From assembly GCA_963576565.1 (NCBI GenBank), contig OY755038.1:67999908-68063907 (forward strand): DNA of 64,000 nt, read 5' to 3'. This document shows positions 46,909-59,477 of this stretch, in pieces. Below the pieces are notes generated by a model that saw nothing but the letters and a program-made list of their open reading frames with translations, was not told the origin of the DNA and did not search any database. The stretch is from Aspidapion aeneum. Lineage: Eukaryota; Arthropoda; Insecta; Coleoptera; Brentidae. The position numbers and the translations under genes were made by a program. The first letter of the stretch is position 1. Each line of letters begins with the position of its first letter.

Positions 46909-47004
46909 ATGGGAACGGTTTGTGCCGTAAGAGACTGTAAATCCACGCGACGGTATATCCTTAATAAAAGTTATTTTCGATTTACGCAGGATCCTATAAG
47001 ATAA
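46909..47004 (+). pseudogene. THAP-like domain N-terminus (short frame)
   Basis: ATG at 46,909 opens a 31-codon frame starting MGTVCAVRDCKSTRR and ending SYFRFTQDPIR before TAA at 47,002. The pattern M-G-x-x-C-x-V-x-x-C, a basic linker, then F-x-F-x-x-D-P is the start of the THAP zinc-binding DNA-binding domain. The Pro of the usual F-P is Thr here. The rest (conserved Trp, C-x2-H) is missing, and no clear splice donor follows. It could be a transposase relic or a truncated host exon. It is distinct in sequence from the THAP exons at 2708 and 28,526. Confidence 0.55.
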
Positions 47005-47058
47005 GCTTATACATAATTTAATCTTTTGATTTTTTAAAAAAATTTGCAATATACTATA

Positions 47059-48860
47059 CAGGGTGTTCAATAATTAAATGTCCTATGAGATGAATCTGTA
47101 AATGATTTAAGTACAAAGGGTTCTTAAGGATATAATATAGATCTGCACCCCTTTGATTTAGTTTTTTTTATTTTTTTATGCCTTTGCAGGATTTGTTATA
47201 TTTATCTGAAATTTGAAAATGCGCCTTCATTAGACATAAACTATGTTTTGTTTAGAAAGTTTTTGGTGTTTTGTATAAAACAGCGGCGTAAGCTCAGTTG
47301 TAGAGAAGCGAAATGTTTAGATTGGTATTTTGATCCTTAAATTAAGCACAGTTACACAAATTAAAAGGGTAGAGGACAATTCGCCGCAACCGATTCACCG
47401 CGGCTGAGTGGCCGCGGCCCGTTTTGCCGCGGGGACAATTCGCCGGGGGAACAATTCGCCGCGAGATTTTTGTTTCATGATATTACCATTGTTTTATTTA
47501 CCTTGATTTTTTATAAAAATATTGTTTTCAAACTTTCCAACTAGGTATTTGGTGGTAATCCAGCATTTTTTTAATTGGAAAAAATAAATAAATTGGCGAA
47601 TGTAGAATGGCGGTTTTTGTCATTTATGAACCGATTGCATCAAACTAGAAACTTTATTAAATTTTAAATTATTTTTAACTTAAATTAAAAAAAAATAAAA
47701 TGGGAACCGACCTGAAACACCTTAAAGTTCCGAATTTGATGCATATCGTTTAATAAATTTGAAAATCCACAATTTTGGATCTGCTATTGGGTTTTTTTTT
47801 TAATTTGAGTAAAAAGCTGTACTGAGTGACCTTAATCACTGCAAAGTTTAAAATTTAAGAAAATTCTGTTGGAAAAGTTTTAAAAAAGTGATAATCGAGC
47901 AAACAAATATATTATATGAAGTCAAGCTAAATAAAACAGTTTAAACAATTGCCATTGGCATGAAACAAAAAATCTAGCTCATTTTTGTTTATTAGGTATT
48001 CAAAAACTCCAATGATGTGTGTTTTCAATAGCTTAAAACTGCAACTAATATAAATTTCGCTGCTAAAGTGTTAAACATCTCTTAAAATCTAAGGGGGTGA
48101 TTTTTCTTCGGTATTTTAAAAATATTATCACAAGAGTTTGTTTGAGTTTAGTAGGTATTACAATATAAATAATACAAAAATTTGATGTTTCATTATGCAC
48201 CTCAAAAATTTTTAGGGGAAAGATCCAACATTCTTTAGAAAATGTCTAATTTTGACGTAAGCATCATATAAAATTTATATAAAATCCCTCGTGTCTTACT
48301 GATTTTAAAAATATGTAACGCGTCGATGCTCTGATAAAATCATTATTTATATTATAAATGCATTATTAAAAAACAAATATCTAAACTTTTGCTTCGATTT
48401 AAAAAAGATCCCTCCTATCAAAATTTAACATTTTGGCTAGCAAATTATTTAAAAAAACTTAATTATTACCGTTTTGGTAATGCATAATACCACAAAATTT
48501 TAATGGTCTGTTATAATTTTTAAGAAACAAACAAAAAATCGAAAAAAAATAACGCCAAGTTTAACACCCTGTAAAAACAAAGAGGTCTAACAAAATGTAA
48601 TGCGAAAAAAATCTTTGTTTTGACCATTTCCACAACCCCTTAAAGTTTTATGCATCATTTAAATTACACCCTGTATAATAAACTATTATATAACATTTGG
48701 TCAAGAGTTTTTGACACAAATTTGTTATAATTTTTTTATTATGCTACTATTTACACTTTTAAGAATACATATAGAACTTTAAAGATTTTACTAAATTTTA
48801 AAATATTAATTTACCGTGAAGCAATTTTGTGCTAATTGTAAAGATTATTTGGTCACCCTG
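47059..48860. mobile_element. Possible CAGGGTG-ended transposon (uncertain)
   Basis: CAGGGTGTTCAATAATT at 47,059, preceded by TA, and AATAATCTTTACAA... complement ending CACCCTG at 48,860, followed by TA, could be the two ends of a 1.8-kb element of the same TA-targeting kind as 38,178-39,887. An alternative right end is CACCCTG near 48,668-48,675. The inside is A+T-rich without a transposase. Confidence 0.35.
47374..47464. repeat. G+C-rich GACAATTCGCCGC motif cluster
   Basis: GGACAATTCGCCGC, GGGACAATTCGCCGGGG and GAACAATTCGCCGCG, with related GATTCACCGCGG and GTGGCCGCGG words between, form a ~90-bp degenerate minisatellite that contrasts sharply with its A+T-rich surroundings. Confidence 0.8.
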
Positions 48861-50003
48861 TATCTCCTTAAACTTTCAATTTTTCGAAAAAACTAATAAA
48901 TAATATCTGATTCCAGTAAATGAAGAAATTAATCCACATTGTCAAACTTCTTATATCTAAAATTCAATATTTTACTCCTCTTGAAACTTATAACAATTTC
49001 GGCTTTTGCTCGAAAACTGCCCTCGAGTGCTCGAAAATTGCTCTGAAACGGATGCACGCGTTCGACTTAAAAACAAGCAGTACTCTAAGAAAGATTTGCG
49101 TGATCGACTATTGCCCGCAAATCTCCGAGCGGGTGCTCGGAATTGCTCCATCTCTTTTGACGGAGCAACGTGTCAGATCAAAACAAAAACATAACCCCAT
49201 TTTTTAGATCTGATTAATTTGTTTCTAATTTTGGTGTATTTGTGTTTTTATAAGTGTTTTCCGTATTTTACATCTAGAAAATTTACATTTATTTACGTTA
49301 TTGCACCCAAAAATTTTAAATCAAAAAATTATAAAACAACAATATTTTTTATTTGTTGACGTTATAAAGCCGAGGAAATTTCGAGCAAGTATTTGGAAAA
49401 ATGTTCGCCCTTGCTCTGAAGACATGCAATCCGGCTCGATCTCAGATCAATGCCGGGTGCTCGGAGAGAGATTCGTGACGTTACCGTTCTACCCGCGAGT
49501 GACTTCAGAGCAGTGAAGCCGAAATCGCCATTAATAAATGTTATCCCAATAAAACAAAAAAAGCAATCAATTTTTTTCTTTTTGTGTTTGGCTGTATGCT
49601 GGAAACGACAACATGCTAACGTATTCTGGATGAAGAAGAAGACTTTTTTTTGTGTTTCCCCTATCTCTCATTCGATAAAACACATTATTTCCATAGTCCC
49701 CTACAGAGGACAACATATAATTTTTTTACGCGGCCTAGACTCTAAAATTCATTTTAGCTCCCATTTTTAGCAGTACAAAACTATTTTAATGTTTTTATTG
49801 TTTCTGGCAGTAAAAATATTTTTTCGCATCAACAATCTGAATATTTTATGATAAATTTATTTTAGTCCGGCTCTGAGTTTGATTCCCAATGCTCAGCCAT
49901 CGCTGAATTCTCCGAGATCAAAGACCGCCAGCCGGCTTATTTATCTGTTTGTTAGGTGATTTGTTAGGTGATCCGTGAGGTGATCCGTGCTAATATTGTG
50001 TTA
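48861..50003. other. Spacer, partly G+C-richer, unrecognised
   Basis: 48,990-49,190, 49,370-49,520 and 49,865-49,945 are richer in CG words (CTCGAAAACTGCCC, GGGTGCTCGG, TCTCCGAG). Frames of 62-106 codons are open on + but overlap each other and resemble no family I know. They could be a decayed repeat with its own base composition or a remnant of a gene. No function is proposed. Confidence 0.35.
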
Positions 50004-51816
50004 TAGGCCGTAGAGAGTTGGCCTTATGGGCCATAAAGCGTAACCACCATAGTCAGGTTTTACTTAGGTCTCGAAAGCTGTCTATTGTCTGTCTGTCTGT
50101 CTATTGTCTATGTTTAGTAGGGACCACATTATTTCAGTGGTGTACTGGGTTCGTAGAAACCACGTATTTCAGTCGTGTACTGGGTGTGTTTAGTAGGGAC
50201 CACGTATTTCAGTGGTATACTGGGTTGATCACGTGCTAGAGTGATGCAGGTCTATTGTCAATATTGGTTATTGCTACGTTTTTATAGTAAAATGATCCGA
50301 ATTTTAACTTATTTATGATAATATAACTCAAAACTAATATATTTTATTCAACTCCAGACTCAAATACCTTTTATTTGATACCACACAAGCCATTTTTCAT
50401 TTAAACTCTAATTTTTAACATTACCCCCACACTTTTTTGAAAATAAATTAAAATGTTTTTGTTTAACTGCAGACTCAATTACCTTTCGTTCGATATCACA
50501 CACGCCATATTTTCACATAAACTCCAATTTTTAAAATCTACCCCAACCCTTTTATTCGGCTTGCGTCCGGTGGATTTTGTTCGTTTTTAAATGGGATCAT
50601 CTTGACCCAAGACCCAGCCTAGGTACCAAATTTCATTCAAATCGGGCAATTTGGCGTTAAAAAAACTCGTCAGATTAAATTTTATCCGACTAGATTTAAA
50701 AATTCCTTATCTATTCAACTTAACTTTAGGTAAATTTAGTTGAAAAATAATGAGCCTACTATTAATTATTGTACCCTATATTCACAGTTTATAGGTCAAA
50801 TTAGATAGAAGTTGTCCGTTTTTGTATGTAACTCCCATTATCTTTTTGGACTCTTCGGTTTTTATCAGTCCCAATTTTTACTTTCCTAGTTCGTGCAGCA
50901 AAAGCTAGGAAAGGTATTATGTTCGACGGATTTTTTTTTAAGATAACTTAGAAATATTTTGTGACATTTGTTTGTTTGTGTGTATGTTTATCCGGTTCGG
51001 TTCGGTTCTTCGGACTTTTGAAAAACCTGTAGCTGCACATTAAAATCGGCTTACTATATCGAAATGGCTTTTGTGCCTTTTACCTTGATAGATTATTTTT
51101 TTTAACTTACGTACAGCCATCTGAAAAACGCAGTCGTTCTGGGTGTTTAGGTCGCTTTATTTTTTTTTTCAAATCAGATTTAGAAACTACGTTACCAGAA
51201 TAAAAATTGTGGGGGAATAACAAGTTTTAAATAAAATTTTTCGTATTTTGTAATTTCTTATTTTTGACACGCTTTTATTAGCTTCACCTGTATGTTTGTA
51301 GGTAGGTATGTATATTTGTAACTGACTCCTTTGGACTAGATTTTGACCTACTTTAATCGAACAGATTTAATTAAATTTTGTACACTTATCAACAACCGGT
51401 GACAATACAATAATTTTCCAGGCGCACCCTTAGGGGTACTTCGGGGACATGCCCCCCCTCCAGGCCTAAGAATTTTGCCAAAACGAACAAATTTAATTTA
51501 GACTTTGTATACACTTATCAAGAACCGGTGACAACGCTAAGATTAATAATTTCGCAGACATTTTTCATATATTTCAGGAATAAAACAATAAAATAGGTTA
51601 AAATACGGCTTATTTAGGTCTCGCCCCCCTCCCCACAAGAAATATTCCTTAATAAGTTTTTCTCATTATCCTCATCAGGATAATTTATTTTTATTATTAC
51701 AGTATTATTGTGAAAATAAATCATCGGTATACTGGCAACATACACTAAGTCAAAAATTTAGTTTTGAGAAAATCGCATTTTACGAAGTTTTGAAATTAGG
51801 AACAACATTTAAGACA

Positions 51817-52071
51817 TTTGATTTGATGGAGAAACTCCTGAATTTTACATGATTTATGCATTGAATATTGGAGAACGTATGTAAGTACAAAGAAGGAAAA
51901 TAACTGCATTTTAAAAACGCCAGAATGGCTCGCTTCGGTTCATTGGTTGCCGTCAGGCTCGCCCGAAGACGGTACTGACGACAGGTTTTTTTCGGACATT
52001 TGATTTGATGGAGAAACTCCTGAATTTTACATGATTTATGCATTGAATATTGGAGAACGTATGTAAGTACC
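51817..52071. repeat. 181-bp local duplication in the right arm
   Basis: The ~74-bp stretch from CATTTGATTTGATGGAGAAA to GAGAACGTATGTAAGTAC occurs at 51,817-51,890 and 51,998-52,071. The ~107 bp between them (GCCAGAATGGCTCGCTTCGG...CTGACGACAGG) is absent from the left arm, which has one copy (about 42,912-43,000). Confidence 0.8.
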
Positions 52072-52439
52072 TAGGTAAAAAAAGTTATTTTTTGAAAAAT
52101 TTAGTAATATTTTATAGATTCTGTGAAGTTTGAAGAAGAAATGTATCTTTTAAACTTGGTTGTAACGGCCAGGTTTCACCATGGCTCAAAAACTAAAAAA
52201 AATGACTGAGTGTATTTTGCCAGTATACCGACGTAATATAGTTAATTAAAAAACACGCTTCAAACTAAAAAGCTAAAAATAATTCTTAATAGTTGAAAAC
52301 AATAATGAACGAAAAACACTAGTATTATTGTGAAAAAAAGGTCGGGCTCTCGATAAACAAAGAAAATATGGCACAAAGCGCCCCACGATTTTAGCTCACA
52401 CTACTACTATACTATAGTAGTGTGAGCTATGGTGATCTA

Positions 52440-53370
52440 AATTTTTGAGGTTTTTTAATTTTTTTCCATGGTTTTATCGTAGCTCCCATCAGCCTTCCAA
52501 AGCTCAGCTCTCTAGCGTTTCTGAAAGTGCACAATGTTACTTTTACATGCATAAGGGAGGGAAATAAATTAAAATTGTCGTGTTTTTAAATTTTGTCCTA
52601 TAGTTTTATCTTAGTTCAGTCTTCCAATGCTCAGCTCTCTACCGTTTCTGGCAGTGGGTAATGTTACTTTTACATAACTTTACATTTATAGGGGAGGAGA
52701 GTAAATGAAAATATTGGACTTTTTAAATCTTTTCCCAAGGTTTTATCATAATTTCTATCAGCATTCCAATGCTCAGCTCTCTAGCGTTTCTGGAAGTGGG
52801 CAATGTTAGTTTTATATAAATTTACATTTATAGAAGAGGGAAGTAAATTAAAATGTTGGAGTTTTTAAATTTTTTCATATAGTTTTATCATAGTGTCTTT
52901 CAGTCTTAAAAAGTTCAGCTCTCTAGCGTTTCTGGAAGTGGGCAGTGTTACTTTTACATAATTTTACATTTATAGGGGAAAGAAGTAAATAAGAATTTTG
53001 GGGTATTTTAATTTTTTCCTATAGTTTTATCATAGTTCCTATCAGTCTGCCAAAGCTCAACTCTCTAGCATTTCTGGAAGTGGGCAATGCTACTTTTACA
53101 TAACTTTAAATGTATAGAGGAGGGGAGTAAATTAAAATTTTGGGGTTTTTTGATTTTCTCCTATAGTTTTACATAGTTCCTATCAGTCTGCCAAAGCTCA
53201 ACTCTCTAGCATTTCTGGAAGTGGGCGATGCTACTTTTACATAATTTTAAATGTATAGGGGAGGGGAGTAAATTAAAATTTTGGGGTTTTATGATTTTTT
53301 CCAGGGGTTTGGTCATAATTTCTATCAGTCTGCCAAATTTCAGCTTTGTAGCATGGCTGGAAGTACAGTA
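52440..53370. repeat. ~141-bp tandem array, right arm (about 7 units)
   Basis: Inverse orientation of 41,185-42,290. CTCTCTAGCGTTTCTGGAAG recurs at about 52,510, 52,635, 52,776, 52,918, 53,059 and 53,200. It is followed by a GAGTGAATGAGTGAGTGAGT stretch (53,390-53,420) missing on the left. Confidence 0.85.
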
Positions 53371-55174
53371 GAATATTGATGATCTATGCATGAGTGAATG
53401 AGTGAGTGAGTCAGTGAGTGGCAATTTCGACGTTTTTTGAAATTTCGTAACTACTTTACTACTTTATGGAATTCCATGAAACTTGGAGGGGTTGTTAACC
53501 TCATGGAGATCTACGACTGTGCAAAGTTTGAGATTGCTTGCGTAGCTCATTCCGAAGTAGAGTTTTAGGTAGGTTAAATATCGGCTGAAATGTTTTAAGA
53601 AAAGATGGTTACGGCAGGCGCGCGAACTTGGCGAGGCCGTGCCCTCAGATCTACTTAACTTTAAATTCAATAAACTTTGACTAAAAACAAAAAAGCACTT
53701 TGCCGGAACAGCTTTTGCTCGATTTCTACGCGGGTTCACAAATAAAACGAAAACATAATTATGTAAGTGTGGATGTCACAGAGAGACGAATTTAAATTGA
53801 AGTATACATACTCAAGGGCTGGCCGATTGCGGACCGCCCGTTTGCAAAAATAGAATACCTACAGGGGCGCTGACTACGGGGGTAGTAAGGTGCTAGGGCA
53901 CCGCCAAGACGTAAACAGGGAGGTGCGAAGCACCCCCAAGCATAGTCAAATAGAAACTGATTACTAATCGGCTTTGCTCGGTACACAAAAAATGGCCAAT
54001 ATTCCAGTAAAATCTATGACTACAGTACCTAGATTTAAAAAAAAATATCTAGATAATCTGGACTAGTTACTTACCTATGTTCAGCGAATTTTTGATAAAC
54101 TATGTAGCTCTATACCTAGCTGAATATGTTTTATTTACTGACGCGGGCGCCACTTTGTCAGAATTAAGGCCCTTAATTATTATGCAAATAATATTAAATA
54201 AAAATATAAGATTTTCATTATTCAGTCTAGCAATTTATTCCCATTTTCTTTTCTTTTATATCTATATTTTTTTTCCAAATCGGCTAACCCATATGTTACT
54301 TTTTTTTAAGTACCTAAATTATTCTTCTGAATTTTTCTTATATGTGCTACGTCTTGGAAATAAATAAATAAATATACTAGAGGCGCAATTAGGGGGGGAG
54401 GGGGAGGGGCGTATAAATCGATTTTAACGAAATTTGGCACAGTGGCTAGACTTGACAATACAATATTCTGAAAAAAATTTGGGGGATAGGGGATGGATGA
54501 GGGGTGTAAAGGGGATAAATTCATAACTTAACCAAAATAGATACGAACATGCGGTTTTTAGATTTATCATTTGAACTATTGACAATAAAATTTTATGAAC
54601 AAAAACAGGGGGTAGGTAAGGAGGTAAAGGCGATGAAGGTGGTATATTCAGAACTTTGTTATAAAAACAGATAAAAACTTGCGGTTTTCAGATGTATCAT
54701 TTGATTTAGTAACAATACAATTTTGTAAACAAAAATGGGTAGTTTGGACCGAACCAAAACATTTTGAACGATTTTTTTGACAAATTGTTAATTAATTAAT
54801 TTTTAATTTAATTTAATTCAAAATAAATTTTATGTCAATGGCTAAAAGCTCGTCATGTGACATTCTTTTAAATATTTAATACCTACATATCATATCTTTA
54901 TTTTTGCCAGCGTTCATAATTTTTTTATACTTTAAATATTTTTATGTTTTTTAAGAGCCAAAATATATTTAAAATACATTTAAGCAAACATACCAAAATT
55001 AAAATCTATTTTATAAATAACTAGCCAAATAATAACTGGCTTCGTCAGTTAGCCTGAATTGAATGCGCCGTAGCGTAAAAAAAATGCCTTAACCAGACAG
55101 AAAACTCATGGAGCATGTACTTATTCCAAATTTCAATAAAATCGGTTAAGCAGTTTCTGACCTCTTTTCCTATA

Positions 55175-55890
55175 CAGGGTGGACCAAAAAAACCCGGACA
55201 TTTTTTTTATAACTTTTGAACTATACAATCGATATTAATGGGACAAACTGCACTTGCCAAAGAATTAATTAGAGTTTTGACTAATTTATCATTTTTTGTC
55301 TGCCATCTCAAAATCCAAGATGGCGGATGAAATTAAAATGCACCTTTCAAAGATGCTCGTTTATACTTGTGTTGCGAATATGTTCTAATAATTTTTTTAA
55401 ATTAGTAAGAAAGCTGCGTTCTTGGCAGGCACGACAAGGTACGATTCAGCAAAATTGGTTCAGTGGTTCTATAAAAAAATATTTTTGTTCAACCATTATT
55501 TTGAATATTATACGATTGCTTGCCAATCATGTCTGCATTTATTTACTTATAAATTCATTACTACTGAACCGATGCTAGTGGAAATAAACAACATCCTGGT
55601 GAGAATTGATTGCTTTTTACAAGCTTTTATTTAGCTTCAGATGTTCTGTCTAACTAACTATCTATCAAATCTTATGAAGCGTTTTTGACACACTTCCCAT
55701 TATCCGATTTGGATGAAATTTGGTACACACATAGTGGTCCCATGCTAATACAACATTAAGAAAAAAATATCCAGCCACCCCTACCCCCACCCCTTCTACA
55801 GAAAAATGTGTTTTTGACACACTTCCCGTTATCCGATTTGGATGAAATTTGGTATACATATAGTGATCCGATGACAATACAATATTAAGA
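55175..55890. repeat. Foldback half joined to ~130-bp tandem units
   Basis: CAGGGTGGACC at 55,175, preceded by TA, starts a copy of one arm of the 38,178-39,887 foldback. It breaks off at about 55,618 in GATTGCTTTTTACAAGCTTTTATTTAG and continues as the leader and two units of the 36,046 array. The left side of the window has TTTACAAGCTTTTATTTAGC at about 36,047 next to GCCTTT rather than foldback sequence. Confidence 0.7.
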
Positions 55891-56624
55891 AAAAATATAT
55901 TTTAATTTAAGGAGATTTTTTTTTGTAAAAAAATCACTGAATAGAGTTAAAAAGATACTATTATAAATCAGTACGTTTTGACGTTAAAATTAAGCGCTCT
56001 TTTTACTCATCTGACTTTAACTACGTGGTAAAAAGGAGGACGGAGATAGCAATTCTATCCAAGTTCGTTAGTTAATTCACTTTTGCTCTGAGGTACATGA
56101 AGAAATATTTATTTATATTTCATATTTATGTTCCCAATGAGCTAGCTAACATTATTTATTATGCTAACATTTTTAAATATTTTTACAAAGATGCAAGTGA
56201 AGTGAATCGCCGGACCACATAGCAACAGCCGCCCCAAAATAAAAAATAAACCAAATTTAATTAATAAAATAGGCCTAATGCAAGGTTGTCGCTTTGACGG
56301 ATGTTACAAGTGCGTGCAATTAAGATGAAAATATACATTGGATGTCACAGAGTGATGAATATCAATTGGATCGATTCTTGAATATACTCGCGCCAATATA
56401 CACGGAAATTTTGGCGTCAAATTTTTTTTAAAAATTTGCTGTATTCTTCATCAGACACTTAGTATGCTATGACATCCATTTAATTTAGGTACACCCGGGC
56501 CATCCCCATCAGGACTGTACCAAAAACATGGAAAAACGTTGTGACATCCGAATTTGGATGTCACGGCGTCGAAGGATGTCACAAGATATCTAAAATTTTT
56601 ACGCCTGGATGTCACAACGATCAG

Positions 56625-56627
<3 letters not shown>

Positions 56628-56713
<86 letters not shown>
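56628..56713. repeat. (TA)n microsatellite
   Basis: About 86 bp of TA between the last GGATGTCACAACG word (56,607) and the first GTTGTCACCTC word (56,727). Confidence 0.95.
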
Positions 56714-56715
<2 letters not shown>

Positions 56716-57920
56716 ATGCACGCGCCGTTGTCACCTCAGCGTTAAGGATATGACGACCTGACCTCACCTATTTCTAGTGATGTTACCACATATATAAATA
56801 CATATATGAGATGAGGGGAACTTCTTTTACCAGAATTTCAAAAGAGGGGTAAAGATTTTTTTTTAAATATTTGATAAATACGTGGAATACGTTCGGACCT
56901 CAGACCAATATACAAACTTTGGATATGTGCTATGTCCTGCCACCTCACTGGCACTGTTGCCGGTTTTATTGAGGTGATAACGTATGGCGTATATCTACCC
57001 TAACCTATAAGCAACGTATTAGCTTTATCTGACTAAATTTATATATTACATACAAGGTAACAACGTTTTACTTTTATTTAGGGACACTTTAGAAAATATT
57101 ACAACTTTAAAACGTTGCAAAAGTTTGTAAGACAAGATTAATGGTGGCAACTTACTGTCTTTATATAAAAAACCGTACCTTTATACTTTCATTATAGAAA
57201 AACGGGCTGTTATTTTTTTTGAAATACTCATTTTGAGGCTTGTGATCTCAGAAATGTTGCATAGCTTGAAAGTCCTAAATACAATTTTTGTTGGGAAATT
57301 GTTTACTTACTGTCAAAAATTCTACACAGAGATCCGATAAACAAATAAAAGGAAAGTGTCAAAAATACAGTTTTTGGAATGCTAATAAATTTAATAGTTT
57401 ATATTAATTTGTATATTTTTTGGTTTGCAATGATTATGACATGATGGATATGACAGAATTTTGAATATTTTTAAATTTATCCGTAAAAGTAAATTGAATA
57501 AAAAAGGAGTTGTAATAGTTAGTTAAGCCGTTTAAAACAGAAAAAAACATATGCAGGATATTGTGTTTGCCCACGCCACAGCCCAACGCGCATATTATAA
57601 ATCTAGTAATAACCACCAGCAACCAAAAGGCTCAAATGTCACGTGATGTCAGAATTTGTAAATTACATTCTTTATCATTTAATTTCCAAGAAGGTCATAA
57701 CAAAATTATAATTTTTATTCGCTATATTGCAAATGCATCACCCTGTATATACAGCTTATTATTAATATTTTCCTGCACCTTTGCAAAATTGCCAAATCTT
57801 GACAGCAACTTTCTTCAGTTTATAGTATTTGTAGTTACATATTTTTTCAAAACGAATTTCTCTGAGTTCGTTTTAGGTTATTTAAATTTGTACCAAAGTA
57901 TTAAATTCCTATTTAAGTAT

Positions 57921-57986
57921 ACTAATAATTTCCGAGTTGGCCCAGGATTACTTATACGTAATCCTGGTTCAACTCGTATTATTAGT
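57921..57986. repeat. 66-bp near-perfect palindrome
   Basis: ACTAATAAT, CCGAGTTGG and CCCAGGATTAC pair with GTAATCCTGG, CAACTCG and ATTATTAGT around the loop TTATAC, with only a few mismatches. Possible short palindromic repeat; no family known to me. Confidence 0.75.
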
Positions 57987-59477
57987 GCACTTTAACAGGA
58001 ATTTAAAACCAATATAACTCAAAAACGACCTATAGTTCAAAAGATAATATGAAAAAATATTATGCAACTTTACATTATCCCCTGAAAAATGCCACGGAAA
58101 CATAAAAATTGACTGTATTTAAATGCAATTTTCTGAAATAAAATAAACCGATCCATGACGGATCTGATACCTTTCTAGCTAGCCTATTAGAACACTTCCC
58201 GTTTTCAGTTTTTTTTGTACATATCTCAGAAACGAAGGTTTTTATGAAGTTTCAAGGTATTACACAAATTATTAAGATAAAAGTGCTTCATTATATTTCC
58301 AAAGCCGCATATTGTTAAGATGCTCCGTTAAAAAGTTCGCATTTAAAAAAAAATTAATTGTCAAAAAACTATCAAGCATTAGTGGATTTGGACCAAACTC
58401 TATTCAGCTCGTTACAATGTCAAACACTATTTCACCTAAACATTTCATGAAAATGGGTTCAGCGGTTTAGGAGCTATCGTGTTACGGACAGAGATACACG
58501 CAGACAGACGTCACAACGATATTGCTCAGATAGCTTCAAACACACCCAAATAACGCAGTTTCGGCGTTATCTCAATTTTTTTTTCTAAAAAAAAATCTAT
58601 TTTCAAAACAACTTGCTTTGCTGCGATTTTCACTATTGTTTTGTCGCTTAAAAAGCAAAGCTTAGTAGTAGTAAGTTTTTTTCTTCTCTTGAAATAGCTG
58701 AATTCCTCCAAAGACATTGAATATAAGTTACGGCCAGGGACGTAACTGCTATAGTGGTTCTTCTTATTGAAGGAAAAAGCTAAATAGCGCGTGACAAAAC
58801 ATCGCAAATTAAATCAAAGTGATTTTTTTGTTTATGCTAGCCTGAACAGGTTAGAAACACTAAAAACGCGCATTTTTGTCCGATTATTTTAACGTTAATT
58901 CTTTTTCCTGGCATTATCAATATTTTAAATTAGTTAAGTGTTTTAAGAATTGGCTATGTTGGCGCAAATTAAGTAAAAAAGTCGCATCCTTATTCTTTCA
59001 AATTCGAATAAAACCCTAGTAATATGACATTTGTTTTTTTTTTGCTAAATTCGTTTTGGTTCAAACTTACGGAGGTATTTTTAAGTAAAAAACTGGAAAT
59101 AGTAAAGTATCTTTTTACCATTTTTGTTGACTCATTTTTTTAATTTAAAATTGGCTAAGTTAGTTAGTCAAAGATTTATCATTATTAAAAGCCGAATTTT
59201 CTTAATAAAAAGATTTTAAAATCCGAGGCGTTTTTAAAAGTTTTTAAATTGACACCATATCTATAAAAAGTTATTTGCCACCACAAAAAGAATTACTTAT
59301 AAATTGCTGCTCTTCATACCTACACAACGGTAAATGTTGGCTTCAATTTTCTTTTATTTATAACACTTTTTTTGGACATCGTATTTTATAGTCGAAGCAA
59401 ATTAGGCGTAAAAATGACGACTAGATGAACAAATTTATAAGGATTTGACATTTTGGTTGTGAACTCCTAGTAGGAAA

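Larger units (their letters stand above)
50004..56555. repeat. Right arm of the giant palindrome
   Basis: Reverse complement of 37,466-45,110 (anchors given there). It carries the ~40-bp units (50,110-50,225), the GATTTGAATGAAATTTGG module inverted (50,330-50,650), the hairpin (52,393-52,428), the 141-bp array (52,440-53,370), the empty MITE site (53,893), a right-only stretch of two ~137-bp units with GGGGGTAGG words (54,400-55,140), the foldback half (55,175-55,618), a same-strand pair of ~130-bp units (55,618-55,890), and the GTGACATCC-rich end (55,900-56,555). Frames such as 53,464-53,739 (-) are noncoding, since the matching left arm does not keep them open. Confidence 0.85.

Noticed and set aside
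48920..49770. Overlapping frames of 95, 62, 71 and 106 codons in G+C-richer DNA
   Set aside because: They overlap in different frames and match no family I know; reported only as an unrecognised stretch rather than as genes.
53464..53739. 91-codon minus frame with R/K-rich start
   Set aside because: The mirrored sequence in the left arm (about 40,980-41,180) does not keep the frame open, so no selection for coding is evident.
57561..57995. 144-codon plus frame, the longest outside transposons in the right part
   Set aside because: Starts at TTG, has no recognisable domain, and its last 25 codons translate a near-perfect palindrome; likely chance.
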